The position numbers and the translations under genes are program-made. Positions 16,951 through 24,269 of a DNA stretch of 64,000 nucleotides are shown one piece after another. How positions within the stretch are numbered: the stretch's first letter is position 1; every line of letters begins with the position of its first letter. Below the pieces are notes generated by a model, which made no database searches, had not been told where the DNA came from, and saw only the letters and a list, made by a program, of their open reading frames with translations. Location of the stretch: the NCBI RefSeq assembly GCF_006337085.1, contig NZ_CP040882.1, positions 682,001 to 746,000 of the forward strand, in the 5' to 3' direction. This DNA is from Sutterella faecalis. GTDB taxonomy: Bacteria > Pseudomonadota > Gammaproteobacteria > Burkholderiales > Burkholderiaceae_F.

Positions 16951-17011
16951 CGCTTCCGGCTTCCGTCTGCATCACGGCAGACGGATGAAAGCACGTTCAG
17001 AGTCGCCGGAA

Positions 17012-18709
17012 TCAGGCCGGAGTCTTCAGAACGGCAGGCTTCACTTCAGACGCGGGCTTTACGGCCGGAGCGGCGGGTTTCGGAGCAGAAGCAACTTTCT
17101 CCGGAGCCGCCGCCGCAGGAGCTGCTTTCGGTGCCTCAGCCGGCGCCTTGGACGCTGCGGCAGGAGCGGCCTTCGGCTTTGCGGCTGTCGTCTTCGGAGC
17201 GGGCGCAGCCGTCTTCGCAGCAGCAGGCGCCTTCACCGCAGCCTTCTTAGCCGGAGCCGGCTTGGCGGCTTCAGTCTTGACGGGAGCTGCGGTCTTTGCC
17301 TGAGCCGCAGCAGCAGGCTTTTGAGCCGCTTTTTGAGTCACGCGGCGGGCCGGGGCAGCCTTGGGCGCTGCCGCCTTCTTTTCCGCCGTCTTCTTTTCAG
17401 CAGCCGCCTTTTCAGCCGGCTTCTTCGCGGAAGGAGCCTTCACGGCCTTCTGCGCCTTTTCTTCCTGCGCCTTCAGCGCTTCGGCGCGCTTCAGAGCTTC
17501 GGCTTCCATCGCAAAGGGCAAAAGCACGCGGTGCAGAATGGCGACGCCTTCCTTCAGCTCCTTCTTCTTGATGATGAGGGGCGGGCAGAGGCGGATCGTC
17601 GTGCCGCCGGCCGTGAGAATGATGAGGCCCGCTTCGAGCGCCGCCTTCTGGATGTCGCCGAGGCGAGACCGGAGTTCGGGGATGAGTTCGCAGCCGTCGA
17701 GGAGCCCCATGCCGCGGACAGCCGAGAAGACATGGAGTTCATCATTGACGCGCGTGAGCTCCTCGCGAAGGAGCTTGCCCTTCTCCATTACCTTGGCCAT
17801 GAATTCGGGCTTCGAGATCTTCGCGACGACGGCAGAGCCGACGGCGCACCCGAGGGGGTTTCCGCCGAAGGTCGAGCCGTGGGTGCCGGCCTTGAAGTGC
17901 GCGGCGATGTCGTTCGACGTGAGAACGCAGCCGATCGGATAGCCGCCGGCAATGCCCTTCGCGGTCGAGACGATGTCGGGCTGAATGCCGATCTGCTCAT
18001 AGGCGAAGAAGGTGCCCGAACGCGCGCACCCTGTCTGGACCTCGTCCATGATGAGAAGCGCATGGTGCTTGTCGCAGAGCTCGCGCACGCGCTTCGCGAA
18101 CTTCGGATCCACCGGCAGAACGCCGCCTTCGCCCTGCACGGGCTCGAAGATGACGGCGCACGTACGGTCCGAAATCTGCTTCTCGAAAGCCTTGATGTCG
18201 TTGAAGGGGAGATGCGTGATGGCGCCGGGACGCGGACCGAAGCCGAGCGAATACTTGTCCTGTCCGCCCACGCTCACCGTAAAGAACGTGCGGCCGTGGA
18301 AGCTGTGCGCGAAGGAAATGATCTCATCCTTCTTTTCGCCGTAAAGGTCGACCGCAGTGCGGCGGGCGAGCTTCAGAGCGCATTCGTTCGCTTCCGCGCC
18401 CGAATTCGTGAAGAAGACGCGGTCGAAGCCCGTCACCTTCGTAATCTCCATCGCAAACTTGAGCGTCGAGTCGTTCGCAAAAACGTTGCTCACATGCACG
18501 AGCCGGGCGCTCTGCTTTTTGAGCGCCTTTCGCACGGTCTTCGGCGCGTTGCCGAGCGAATTGACGGCAATGCCGCCGCCGAAATCGAGGTATGAGCGGC
18601 CTTCGCTGTCGTAGAGGCGGCACTTCCTGCCGCGCACCAGCACGAGGTCTGCGGGTTTGTAACACGGGAACATGACCTGATCATAGGTCGCGCGCGTAAC
18701 TTCAGTCAT
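17012..18709 (-). CDS. argD: acetylornithine-type class III aminotransferase with long Ala/Lys/Pro-rich tail
   Basis: PLP enzyme of arginine synthesis (acetylornithine to N-acetylglutamate semialdehyde). The catalytic domain is residues ~1-400: FGGGIAVNSLGNAP, FFTNSGAEANE, FHGRTFFTVS, MDEVQTGCARSG, and the PLP Lys in STAKGIAGGYP. Residues ~400-565 are a low-complexity tail of Ala, Lys, Pro with repeats such as AAEKKTAEKKAAAPKAAP, resembling histone-H1-like tails (AlgP/PhaF-like). Normal ArgD stops near 400 aa. The tail is encoded by clean high-GC codons with no frameshift. It is last of the argC-argB-argA-argD series on this strand. AstC or GABA aminotransferase are alternatives if context is ignored. 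Confidence 0.87.
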   Translation of the reverse strand: MTEVTRATYDQVMFPCYKPADLVLVRGRKCRLYDSEGRSYLDFGGGIAVNSLGNAPKTVRKALKKQSARLVHVSNVFANDSTLKFAMEITKVTGFDRVFFTNSGAEANECALKLARRTAVDLYGEKKDEIISFAHSFHGRTFFTVSVGGQDKYSLGFGPRPGAITHLPFNDIKAFEKQISDRTCAVIFEPVQGEGGVLPVDPKFAKRVRELCDKHHALLIMDEVQTGCARSGTFFAYEQIGIQPDIVSTAKGIAGGYPIGCVLTSNDIAAHFKAGTHGSTFGGNPLGCAVGSAVVAKISKPEFMAKVMEKGKLLREELTRVNDELHVFSAVRGMGLLDGCELIPELRSRLGDIQKAALEAGLIILTAGGTTIRLCPPLIIKKKELKEGVAILHRVLLPFAMEAEALKRAEALKAQEEKAQKAVKAPSAKKPAEKAAAEKKTAEKKAAAPKAAPARRVTQKAAQKPAAAAQAKTAAPVKTEAAKPAPAKKAAVKAPAAAKTAAPAPKTTAAKPKAAPAAASKAPAEAPKAAPAAAAPEKVASAPKPAAPAVKPASEVKPAVLKTPA

Positions 18710-18766
18710 CGGTAAAAAATCCTTTGGTTGTCAATGCGTTGGTCCGATCGAGGCGCAGTTCCCCGG

Positions 18767-19519
18767 TCAGAGGTTGAATTCGTAGGCGAGCTCGTCGCAG
18801 CGTTCACGCTTATTGCAATTCTCGCAGTCCTTGAGAATTTTTTCCGGCAGCGCTTCGATCTTGGTGAGTGCAAAGCCGCAGCGCTCGAAAAACTTCGGAT
18901 TGCGCGTGAGCACGAACACTTTAGCAATATCGAGACGCCTTGCGCGATCGAGCAGGTACTCAACAATAGCGCGTCCCTGGCCCTGGCGCTGAACCAGCGG
19001 AGAAACCCCGAGCGAGCGGATCTCCGCGAGACCCGAGTCATAAACGAAAAGGCTCGCGCAGCCCACCATCTGACCGTCGCGCACGCAGACTGCGAAGGAA
19101 TCGATATTGCGGATGATGTCGGCGCGCTTTCGCGGCAGGTTTTCTCCCTGCTGAGCCCAGTAGCGCACGAGTCCCTCAACATCGTCGACGTCGGAAAGCC
19201 GCCCCTGGCGAATGAAGAAGGGCGCGCGGTCGCGGTTGACGAGAATCTGGCTGAGCGCCTTCGAAAGGTAGGAAAGCTCGTCGGGCGTAATGTTGCGGTT
19301 TCTGAGGAGATTCACCGCCTCGTCGTAGAGGTCTTCAAAGGGCGTGCCTCTGAAATTCTTCTGCGCTTCCTCAGGGAGCATGACGCCGAGCGGGGAAATT
19401 TCTCCTGCGCGCTCCTTCGGGATCATGTGAATAAGCGTCTGCGGAACGGCAGCCTCAACGCCCGGCACGATGGGAATGGTCCTCTTTTGCGTCTCTTCTC
19501 TTCTATTCATCATCTTCAT
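18767..19519 (-). CDS. argA: N-acetyltransferase, short ArgA-like N-acetylglutamate synthase
   Basis: About 250 aa GNAT enzyme: IRSLGVSPLVQRQGQGRAIV is the acetyl-CoA pyrophosphate loop, and the C-terminus DCENCNKRERCDE carries a Cys cluster seen in short ArgA-type synthases. Unlike classical ArgA it has no amino-acid-kinase domain, only ~110 unassigned N-terminal residues. Acetylates glutamate as the first arginine step, supported by argB/argC upstream and argD downstream (57 bp). Start uncertain: ATG at 19519, 19513 or 19510, none with a strong ribosome site. Confidence 0.75.
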   Translation of the reverse strand: MKMMNRREETQKRTIPIVPGVEAAVPQTLIHMIPKERAGEISPLGVMLPEEAQKNFRGTPFEDLYDEAVNLLRNRNITPDELSYLSKALSQILVNRDRAPFFIRQGRLSDVDDVEGLVRYWAQQGENLPRKRADIIRNIDSFAVCVRDGQMVGCASLFVYDSGLAEIRSLGVSPLVQRQGQGRAIVEYLLDRARRLDIAKVFVLTRNPKFFERCGFALTKIEALPEKILKDCENCNKRERCDELAYEFNL

Positions 19520-19904
19520 CAAAAAGGCAAGGGGTTCAGGGTTACTGAACGCAACGGAACACAATGCCTGAGTGCCCGGCCGCCCGGAGGGAAACGAGGG
19601 TCCTCCCCCGCCGGAATTGACGAACGCTCAGGCTCACAACTCACCTTCGCCGCCCTTGTCATGGAAGACGAATCAGAATTCGATTTTATGGATGGTTAAT
19701 CACGACGCTTGGTGATTTTGCATAGTCCGGTTTGACTAAAACCAAGAAAAAGGACATCAGCGCAGCAATATTTATTCCCGCGTTATGTCCTCATCCTATG
19801 CATTTACATTTATTTCTTGATTATCAATCAATTCAATAATTTTTTAGAAGTTTATTGATAATATTCGACAGTCCTGTCGATAATCATCCATTTATTGTCG
19901 ACAA
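19520..19904. other. AT-rich intergenic region between argB and argA
   Basis: No gene. An unusually AT-rich 200 bp holds several dyads: AGGACAT/ATGTCCT (within 19752-19791), TCGACAG-tc-CTGTCGA (19865-19880), ATTGTCGACAAT (19894-19905, overlapping the argB stop) and ATTATCAAT/ATTGATAAT. It may hold an argB terminator and a separate argAD promoter. No convincing ArgR box was found. Confidence 0.4.
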
Positions 19905-20693
19905 TTAACCTCTGCAGACGGTTCCGGGGAACTTTCCGACCGATAAAAGTTCAGGAACCGCGTCGTCAAAGATGGAAGCAATCGACACCGGCGCCCCCGT
20001 TGCCCGGGAAGCGGATAGGGCCGCATGCACCTTGACCGTCATGCCGGCCGTAATGATGCCCTCGCGGATCAACGCCTCCGTGCTTTCGGGCGTGAGCTCC
20101 GGAATCAGCCGCTTTTCGCCGTCAAGCACTCCTTTTACGTCGGATAGGAAGATGAGGGGCGCGCCGAGAAGTTCCGCGACTGAGAGCGCGGCATCGTCGG
20201 CATTGATGTTCCAGAGGCGTCCTTCAGAATCAAGCCCGACCGAGGAAATTACCGGGAGCCACCCAGCATTGAGGAGCGAAAGAAGCCGCCCCCTATCCTC
20301 AACGCCGCCGGCCTGAGTCTTCGCCACGCGGCCGAGTTCCGGGTCCTCCGGCACGACGCGGCACATGCCGCCGTCCGTTGCGGCAAGACCAAGGGGAAGA
20401 AGCCCGGCACGCACTGCCGCACCCCGCAGCTGAAGACTGCAGGTGCCGGCAAGCGCACCGGCGATCAGCGGCATCTCTTCTGCCGGACTTACGCGAAGCC
20501 CTCTCACGCGCTTCACTTCATGCCCCAGATCCGTCATGAGGCGGTCGACGGCTACGCCGCCGCCGTGCACGAGGAGAAATGCGCGCCCTGCGCTCCTGAG
20601 CGCCCGGAAAAGGCGTTCAAGTTCCGGCTCGGCGCCGAGCGCCTTCCCGGAAAGCTTGATGACAAGAGGTGCAGCGTTGATTGTCGGCTCCAT
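19905..20693 (-). CDS. argB: acetylglutamate kinase
   Basis: 262-aa amino-acid kinase that phosphorylates N-acetylglutamate. Signatures: VIKLSGKAL (phosphate-binding Lys), LVHGGGVAVD glycine loop, NINADDAALSVAELLGA and FLSDVKGVLD. Length matches the short, arginine-insensitive class, as in E. coli, lacking the N-terminal helix of the feedback-inhibited hexamers. It lies 52 bp downstream of argC and is probably co-transcribed. Confidence 0.93.
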   Translation of the reverse strand: MEPTINAAPLVIKLSGKALGAEPELERLFRALRSAGRAFLLVHGGGVAVDRLMTDLGHEVKRVRGLRVSPAEEMPLIAGALAGTCSLQLRGAAVRAGLLPLGLAATDGGMCRVVPEDPELGRVAKTQAGGVEDRGRLLSLLNAGWLPVISSVGLDSEGRLWNINADDAALSVAELLGAPLIFLSDVKGVLDGEKRLIPELTPESTEALIREGIITAGMTVKVHAALSASRATGAPVSIASIFDDAVPELLSVGKFPGTVCRG

Positions 20694-20745
20694 GGCTTCC
20701 TTCTCTCCTTTATTCTCGAACGGTTGAGATGCGGCCCGCGGCGCT

Positions 20746-21786
20746 TCAGACGGAGAATCCCGTGTCTTCCGGGAGCTCGAGACGCATGTTCATCGCCTGC
20801 ACCGCCTGGGAGGCGGCCCCCTTCAAAAGATTGTCGATCGCGCTCACGATGACGATGTAGCCCGTGTCTGAGACCTTGAAGCCGATGTCGCAATAGGGCT
20901 GATTCACCACATCATCGAGCTTCGGGAGCCCCTGGCGCACCCGCACGAAGGCGTGCTCGGTATACGCGCGCTCATAGACCCTCTCAATCGCCTCCTCATC
21001 TGCTCCGGGAGCGAGCTTTGCCGTAATCGTCGCGAGGATGCCGCGCTTGAAGGCGCCGAGATGCGGATTGAAGATGACCGGGACGCCGCCCAGGTGCTCC
21101 TCAATTTCCGGGCGATGCCGATGCGTGAAGATCCCGTAGGCCGAAAGGCTCACTTCACAGAAGGCGTTCGAGAGCTTCGCCTTTCTGCCGGCGCCCGAGA
21201 CCCCCGAAACCGCGTCGATGACGGGCGGCATGGAGAGATCAAGAAGCCCCGCGTCGATGAGCGGACGAAGCGCGAGCTGCGACGCCGTCGGGTAGCACCC
21301 GGGAAGCGAAATCAGATTGGCTTCACGGAGCCTCGCTTCATCGACATATTCCGGAAGCGCATAGACTGCGTCCTCGAGAAGCTCCGGATGAGCGTGCTCG
21401 AAGCCGTAGTGCTTCGGATAGAGCTTCGGGTCGGCAAGCCTGAAGGCGCCCGAGAGATCGAAAACCTTGACGCACTTTTCGAGGAAGACCGGAGCGAGCC
21501 TTGCGCTTACTTCGTGCTCGGTGGCGAGAAAGACGATTTCGATGTTTTCGGCCGCGGCCTCGGGATCGCTGAGGGGCTGAAGCTTCAGATCCGTCCTGCC
21601 GCAAAGCCTCCCGTCAATCTCGTCGATCTGCTTTCCCGCATCGACGCTCTGCTCAGACACATAAAGCGCCGTCACCTTCACCTCCGGATGGTCGAGAAGA
21701 AGCCGGAGAAGCTCCGTTCCGGCATAGCCGCTCGCGCCGACAATAGCGGCCCGCAGTTTCTTATAGCGGTAGTAGTCATCATGCAT
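20746..21786 (-). CDS. argC: N-acetyl-gamma-glutamyl-phosphate reductase
   Basis: 346-aa NADPH-dependent reductase, third step of arginine synthesis. Rossmann motif AAIVGASGYAGTELLRLL near the N-terminus, FLATEHEVS, the catalytic Cys in SLPGCYPTASQLAL, and GVSGAGRKA downstream, all as expected. First gene of the arginine series on this strand. The upstream flank is the right end of the IS607-like element, whose hairpin lies about 130-180 bp before the ATG. Confidence 0.95.
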   Translation of the reverse strand: MHDDYYRYKKLRAAIVGASGYAGTELLRLLLDHPEVKVTALYVSEQSVDAGKQIDEIDGRLCGRTDLKLQPLSDPEAAAENIEIVFLATEHEVSARLAPVFLEKCVKVFDLSGAFRLADPKLYPKHYGFEHAHPELLEDAVYALPEYVDEARLREANLISLPGCYPTASQLALRPLIDAGLLDLSMPPVIDAVSGVSGAGRKAKLSNAFCEVSLSAYGIFTHRHRPEIEEHLGGVPVIFNPHLGAFKRGILATITAKLAPGADEEAIERVYERAYTEHAFVRVRQGLPKLDDVVNQPYCDIGFKVSDTGYIVIVSAIDNLLKGAASQAVQAMNMRLELPEDTGFSV

Positions 21787-21919
21787 TTTGGAAGCCTTTC
21801 AGAATGGAGAGCGCCTGGTGTCTGCGGCACGGGATATCAGCGTTTTGCCTCATTGAGCTTGATCATTCAGACCGAGACCCGCACGGGAGAACAACCGGGT
21901 TCATGCGTTTGCTTTATGT

Positions 21920-21967
21920 TTCGAAGAATTGAATCTTGCGTGACTACTCCCCGTCCAATTCTTCGAA
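21920..21967 (-). ncRNA. hairpin at tnpB 3' side, candidate right end/omega (re)RNA scaffold
   Basis: TTCGAAGAATTG pairs perfectly with CAATTCTTCGAA over a 24-nt loop, 60-110 bp past the tnpB stop. TnpB-family guide RNAs overlap the tnpB 3' end and the element's right end, so this structured stretch is the natural candidate. Not proven from sequence alone. Confidence 0.35.
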
Positions 21968-22027
21968 TTGGGCGAGGCTTCTCGCTTCTTCGGTCACAAC
22001 CCGGATGTCTCCGGGATTTACACGACC

Positions 22028-22887
22028 TCAGCGAGCATTGGGAGAGGACATTTCTCTCCGCAGGACGGGTAGCCCCTCCGCCCTCAGTATTCTGATGCCT
22101 TCAGCCCGGATGTTGGCTGCAGCGTTGCCGTCGCGGTCATGGTGAGCGCCGCAGTGCGGGCACGCCCATTCGCGCGTAGCAAGATCAAGCTTCTCAAGCT
22201 TGAAGCCGCAGCAGGAGCACATCTTTGAAGAGGGATAGAAAGTATCGATCTGTATGAAGTACTTTCCTTCCCGCTTCATTTTGTAGGCAATCATTCGTAA
22301 GAGCTCGCCCCAGGCGGCATCAGCAATCGACTCCGCCAGGTGGTGGTTCTTCAGCATGTTGATGATTCTTAAACTCTCCGCAGCCAGCGCTTGGCTTTCG
22401 TTCACGAGTCGCGAAGAGACCTTGTGAAGGTTGTCGGTGCGGGCATTCGCCACGCGCTTGTGGGCCCGTGCGAGCCTGCGGCGCGCCTTCTCGCGCCGGC
22501 GGCTGCCCTTCTGAGTTCTTGAAAACTGCCGGCATCTGCGGCGCAGCACCTTGCGGGCGTGCTTCAGATGCCTCGGGTTCGGTTCCTTGCGTCCGTTCGA
22601 TTCCGTGAGGAGATCCTTGATGCCGACATCGATGCCGATGACCTGATCCTCATAGATCTCCTTCAGAGGTTCCTTTTCAGCAAGACCATCCTCCCAGAGG
22701 ACGGCGGCGTAGTAGTCGCCGGCGGCATCGGCTTCAAGCGTGATGCTCTTCACCTTGCCGACGACCTCCCGATGAATCCGAGCCTTGATCGGCTCCATTT
22801 TCGGCACGCGCACGTAGTTGGGGCCGACGGAGACGTTGGTGCAATGATAGCTCGACTGCGGCCCTCTGCGGGACTTGTAGTGCGGAA
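22028..22887 (-). pseudogene. tnpB: TnpB (IS605/IS607 OrfB) RNA-guided nuclease, 5' truncated
   Basis: Coding continues upstream of the GTG at 22813 in the same frame (NIPHYKSRRGPQSSY... then VGPNYVRVPKM) until it meets the inverted repeat at 22888, so about the first 100-120 residues of TnpB are missing. The rest is complete: RuvC Asp in IGIDVGIKDLL, RuvC Glu in AAESLRIINMLKN, zinc finger CSCC...CPHC and the last Asp in HDRDGNAAANI. All catalytic residues are therefore present while the N-terminal nucleic-acid-recognition lobe is lost. It could still be translated from GTG 22813, but function is unlikely. Confidence 0.85.
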
Positions 22888-23164
22888 TGTTAACGGTCAG
22901 CGTAAACGAGACTGTTTAGCCAACGACTTTGAGACGTGATACGCCAAGGATTTGAGACCATATACCGTATCTGACCGGGACGATATACCAACATCCTGTT
23001 GGCCTGGATACCTCCGCTACCACGAGACCCATTACCACTGAGACCCGATACCTCCGTAAAGAGAGATGGATTACCACAGGGATTGAGACTGCAAACCGCT
23101 CTGAATGAGACGGCATACCACTCTTGGTCAGCTTTACCTCTGCACTGAGACTACTTGCCCCAGC
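22888..23164 (+). repeat. left terminal inverted repeat with ~23-bp GAGAC-N3-ATACC array
   Basis: Perfect inverted match to 27857-28133. It contains a degenerate direct-repeat array, consensus GAGAC-N3-ATACC. Unit starts are at 22908, 22931, 22954, 22977 and 23000 (exactly 23 bp apart), then 23024, 23040, 23063, 23085, 23107 and 23147. It is cut at 23164 by the IS66 left end, so the original repeat may have been longer. Confidence 0.9.
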
Positions 23165-23239
23165 GTAACTGGACTATAGGTAGAGCGGGCTGAAATACTT
23201 TCGGGGAAACTTGAGGTCGTTCCCATTCAGGAGGATCTC

Positions 23240-23656
23240 ATGATCAGTCCCAACTGGCGCAGGGCATACGACGCCTGGAAGGCAACCGGCCTTACCCGCA
23301 TTGACTTCCATAAGACCCGCTTCAAATGCTTCTTCCCCGACGAGACGCCTTGTCTTACTACGCTTTATCGAAAGTTCAAGGAGATTGAGCGTCTTTTGGA
23401 GTCTGCAGCGGCTGAACGTTCGGCTGCTTCGCAGATCGGCACCGTGGCCGTGGCTACCCTTCCCGCTGTGACGCCGCGCAAGGTCGCGACTAAAGTCGGA
23501 CGCAATATCCCGGTTAAACGGATTTCCCATCCCTCCGGCCTTGTGGCACGGGAGGTACGGCTGATTCTGCCAAACGGGTCATTGCTCGAGTTTAGATCTG
23601 AATCTCCCGAGCTTATGGCAATCGGGATGATGCAGGCGGCAGGAGTGCGGACATGA
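23240..23656 (+). CDS. IS66 accessory protein TnpA (Orf1)
   Basis: 138 aa. N-terminal part NWRRAYDAWKATGLTRIDFHK looks like the helical DNA-binding segment of IS66 Orf1 proteins, and the C-terminal part VREVRLILPNGSLLEFRSESPE matches the short beta-rich block of that family. ATG preceded by AGGAGG (23229-23234), 5 bp before the ATG. Its stop overlaps the next start (ATGA at 23653), so the two are translationally coupled. Confidence 0.75.
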   Translation: MISPNWRRAYDAWKATGLTRIDFHKTRFKCFFPDETPCLTTLYRKFKEIERLLESAAAERSAASQIGTVAVATLPAVTPRKVATKVGRNIPVKRISHPSGLVAREVRLILPNGSLLEFRSESPELMAIGMMQAAGVRT

Positions 23657-24003
23657 TCATTGATTTCGCCTCGCGCAAAACGACGCTCGTCGCCACGCCG
23701 GTTGACGGCCGCAACGGCCTTTCCACCCTGACGTTCATGGCTGAATCGCTCCTCGGCATTCCTGTTGCCGAAGGCAATGACTACGTTGTCTTCGTCTCCC
23801 GCAACCGCAAGGTCTGCAAGATCGTCTTCTGGGATGAGCATGGGGCATGCATGGTAGTTCGGCGCCTGAATTCGGGCAGGTTTGCAAAGTTCCTGATGCG
23901 GGCTTCCGGACCTGCTGCGGCACCCATTACGCCTGAGGAACTGATGGCTTACCTCGATGGAGAAAATCTGCAGGTTGAGAGACAAGGGATGCTCAAAAAT
24001 TGA
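23653..24003 (+). CDS. IS66 accessory protein TnpB (Orf2)
   Basis: 116 aa, the PF05717-type IS66 Orf2: ATPVDGRNGLSTL near the N-terminus, YVVFVSRNRKVCKIVFWDEHG in the middle and LNSGRFAKF. The family is needed for IS66 transposition but its biochemical role is not established. It overlaps TnpA by 4 bp. A 266-bp gap with no gene follows before the transposase. Confidence 0.85.
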   Translation: MIIDFASRKTTLVATPVDGRNGLSTLTFMAESLLGIPVAEGNDYVVFVSRNRKVCKIVFWDEHGACMVVRRLNSGRFAKFLMRASGPAAAPITPEELMAYLDGENLQVERQGMLKN

Positions 24004-24269
24004 TGTAAATCAATTGGTTGAGTTCGTTTTTAGACAACAGTGAAAAGTGAAAATGCGACGCATTCAATATCATGCAGAGTGTGCGGGAAGCGCCGCTCAG
24101 TGAGTCTGCAAAGGAGTGCGGAAGGCAAAAAGACCTCCGGAATACTGATGCTCTCAGAACGCTTATAAATGGCCGTTTAAGCTACTGCCAGTAGGGAAAG
24201 AGAGTTTTTTACAGGATCGGAAAACGGGTAAAATTACCCCTGTTCCAACACCGATTCCCCCTGTATTCC

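Noticed and set aside
16985..18595. 536-codon plus-strand frame over argD
   Set aside because: Arises from the repetitive Ala/Lys tail and high GC; no start signal or motifs.
22908..23160. GAGAC array as a CRISPR
   Set aside because: Units are ~13-bp degenerate motifs at 23-bp spacing with no long conserved repeat, no unique 30-bp spacers and no cas genes. Transposase-site arrays fit.
22888..23165. Long inverted repeats as Tn7-like ends
   Set aside because: Site array is reminiscent of TnsB sites, but no tnsA-E genes are present and the adjacent transposase is of the IS1202/ISNCY type.
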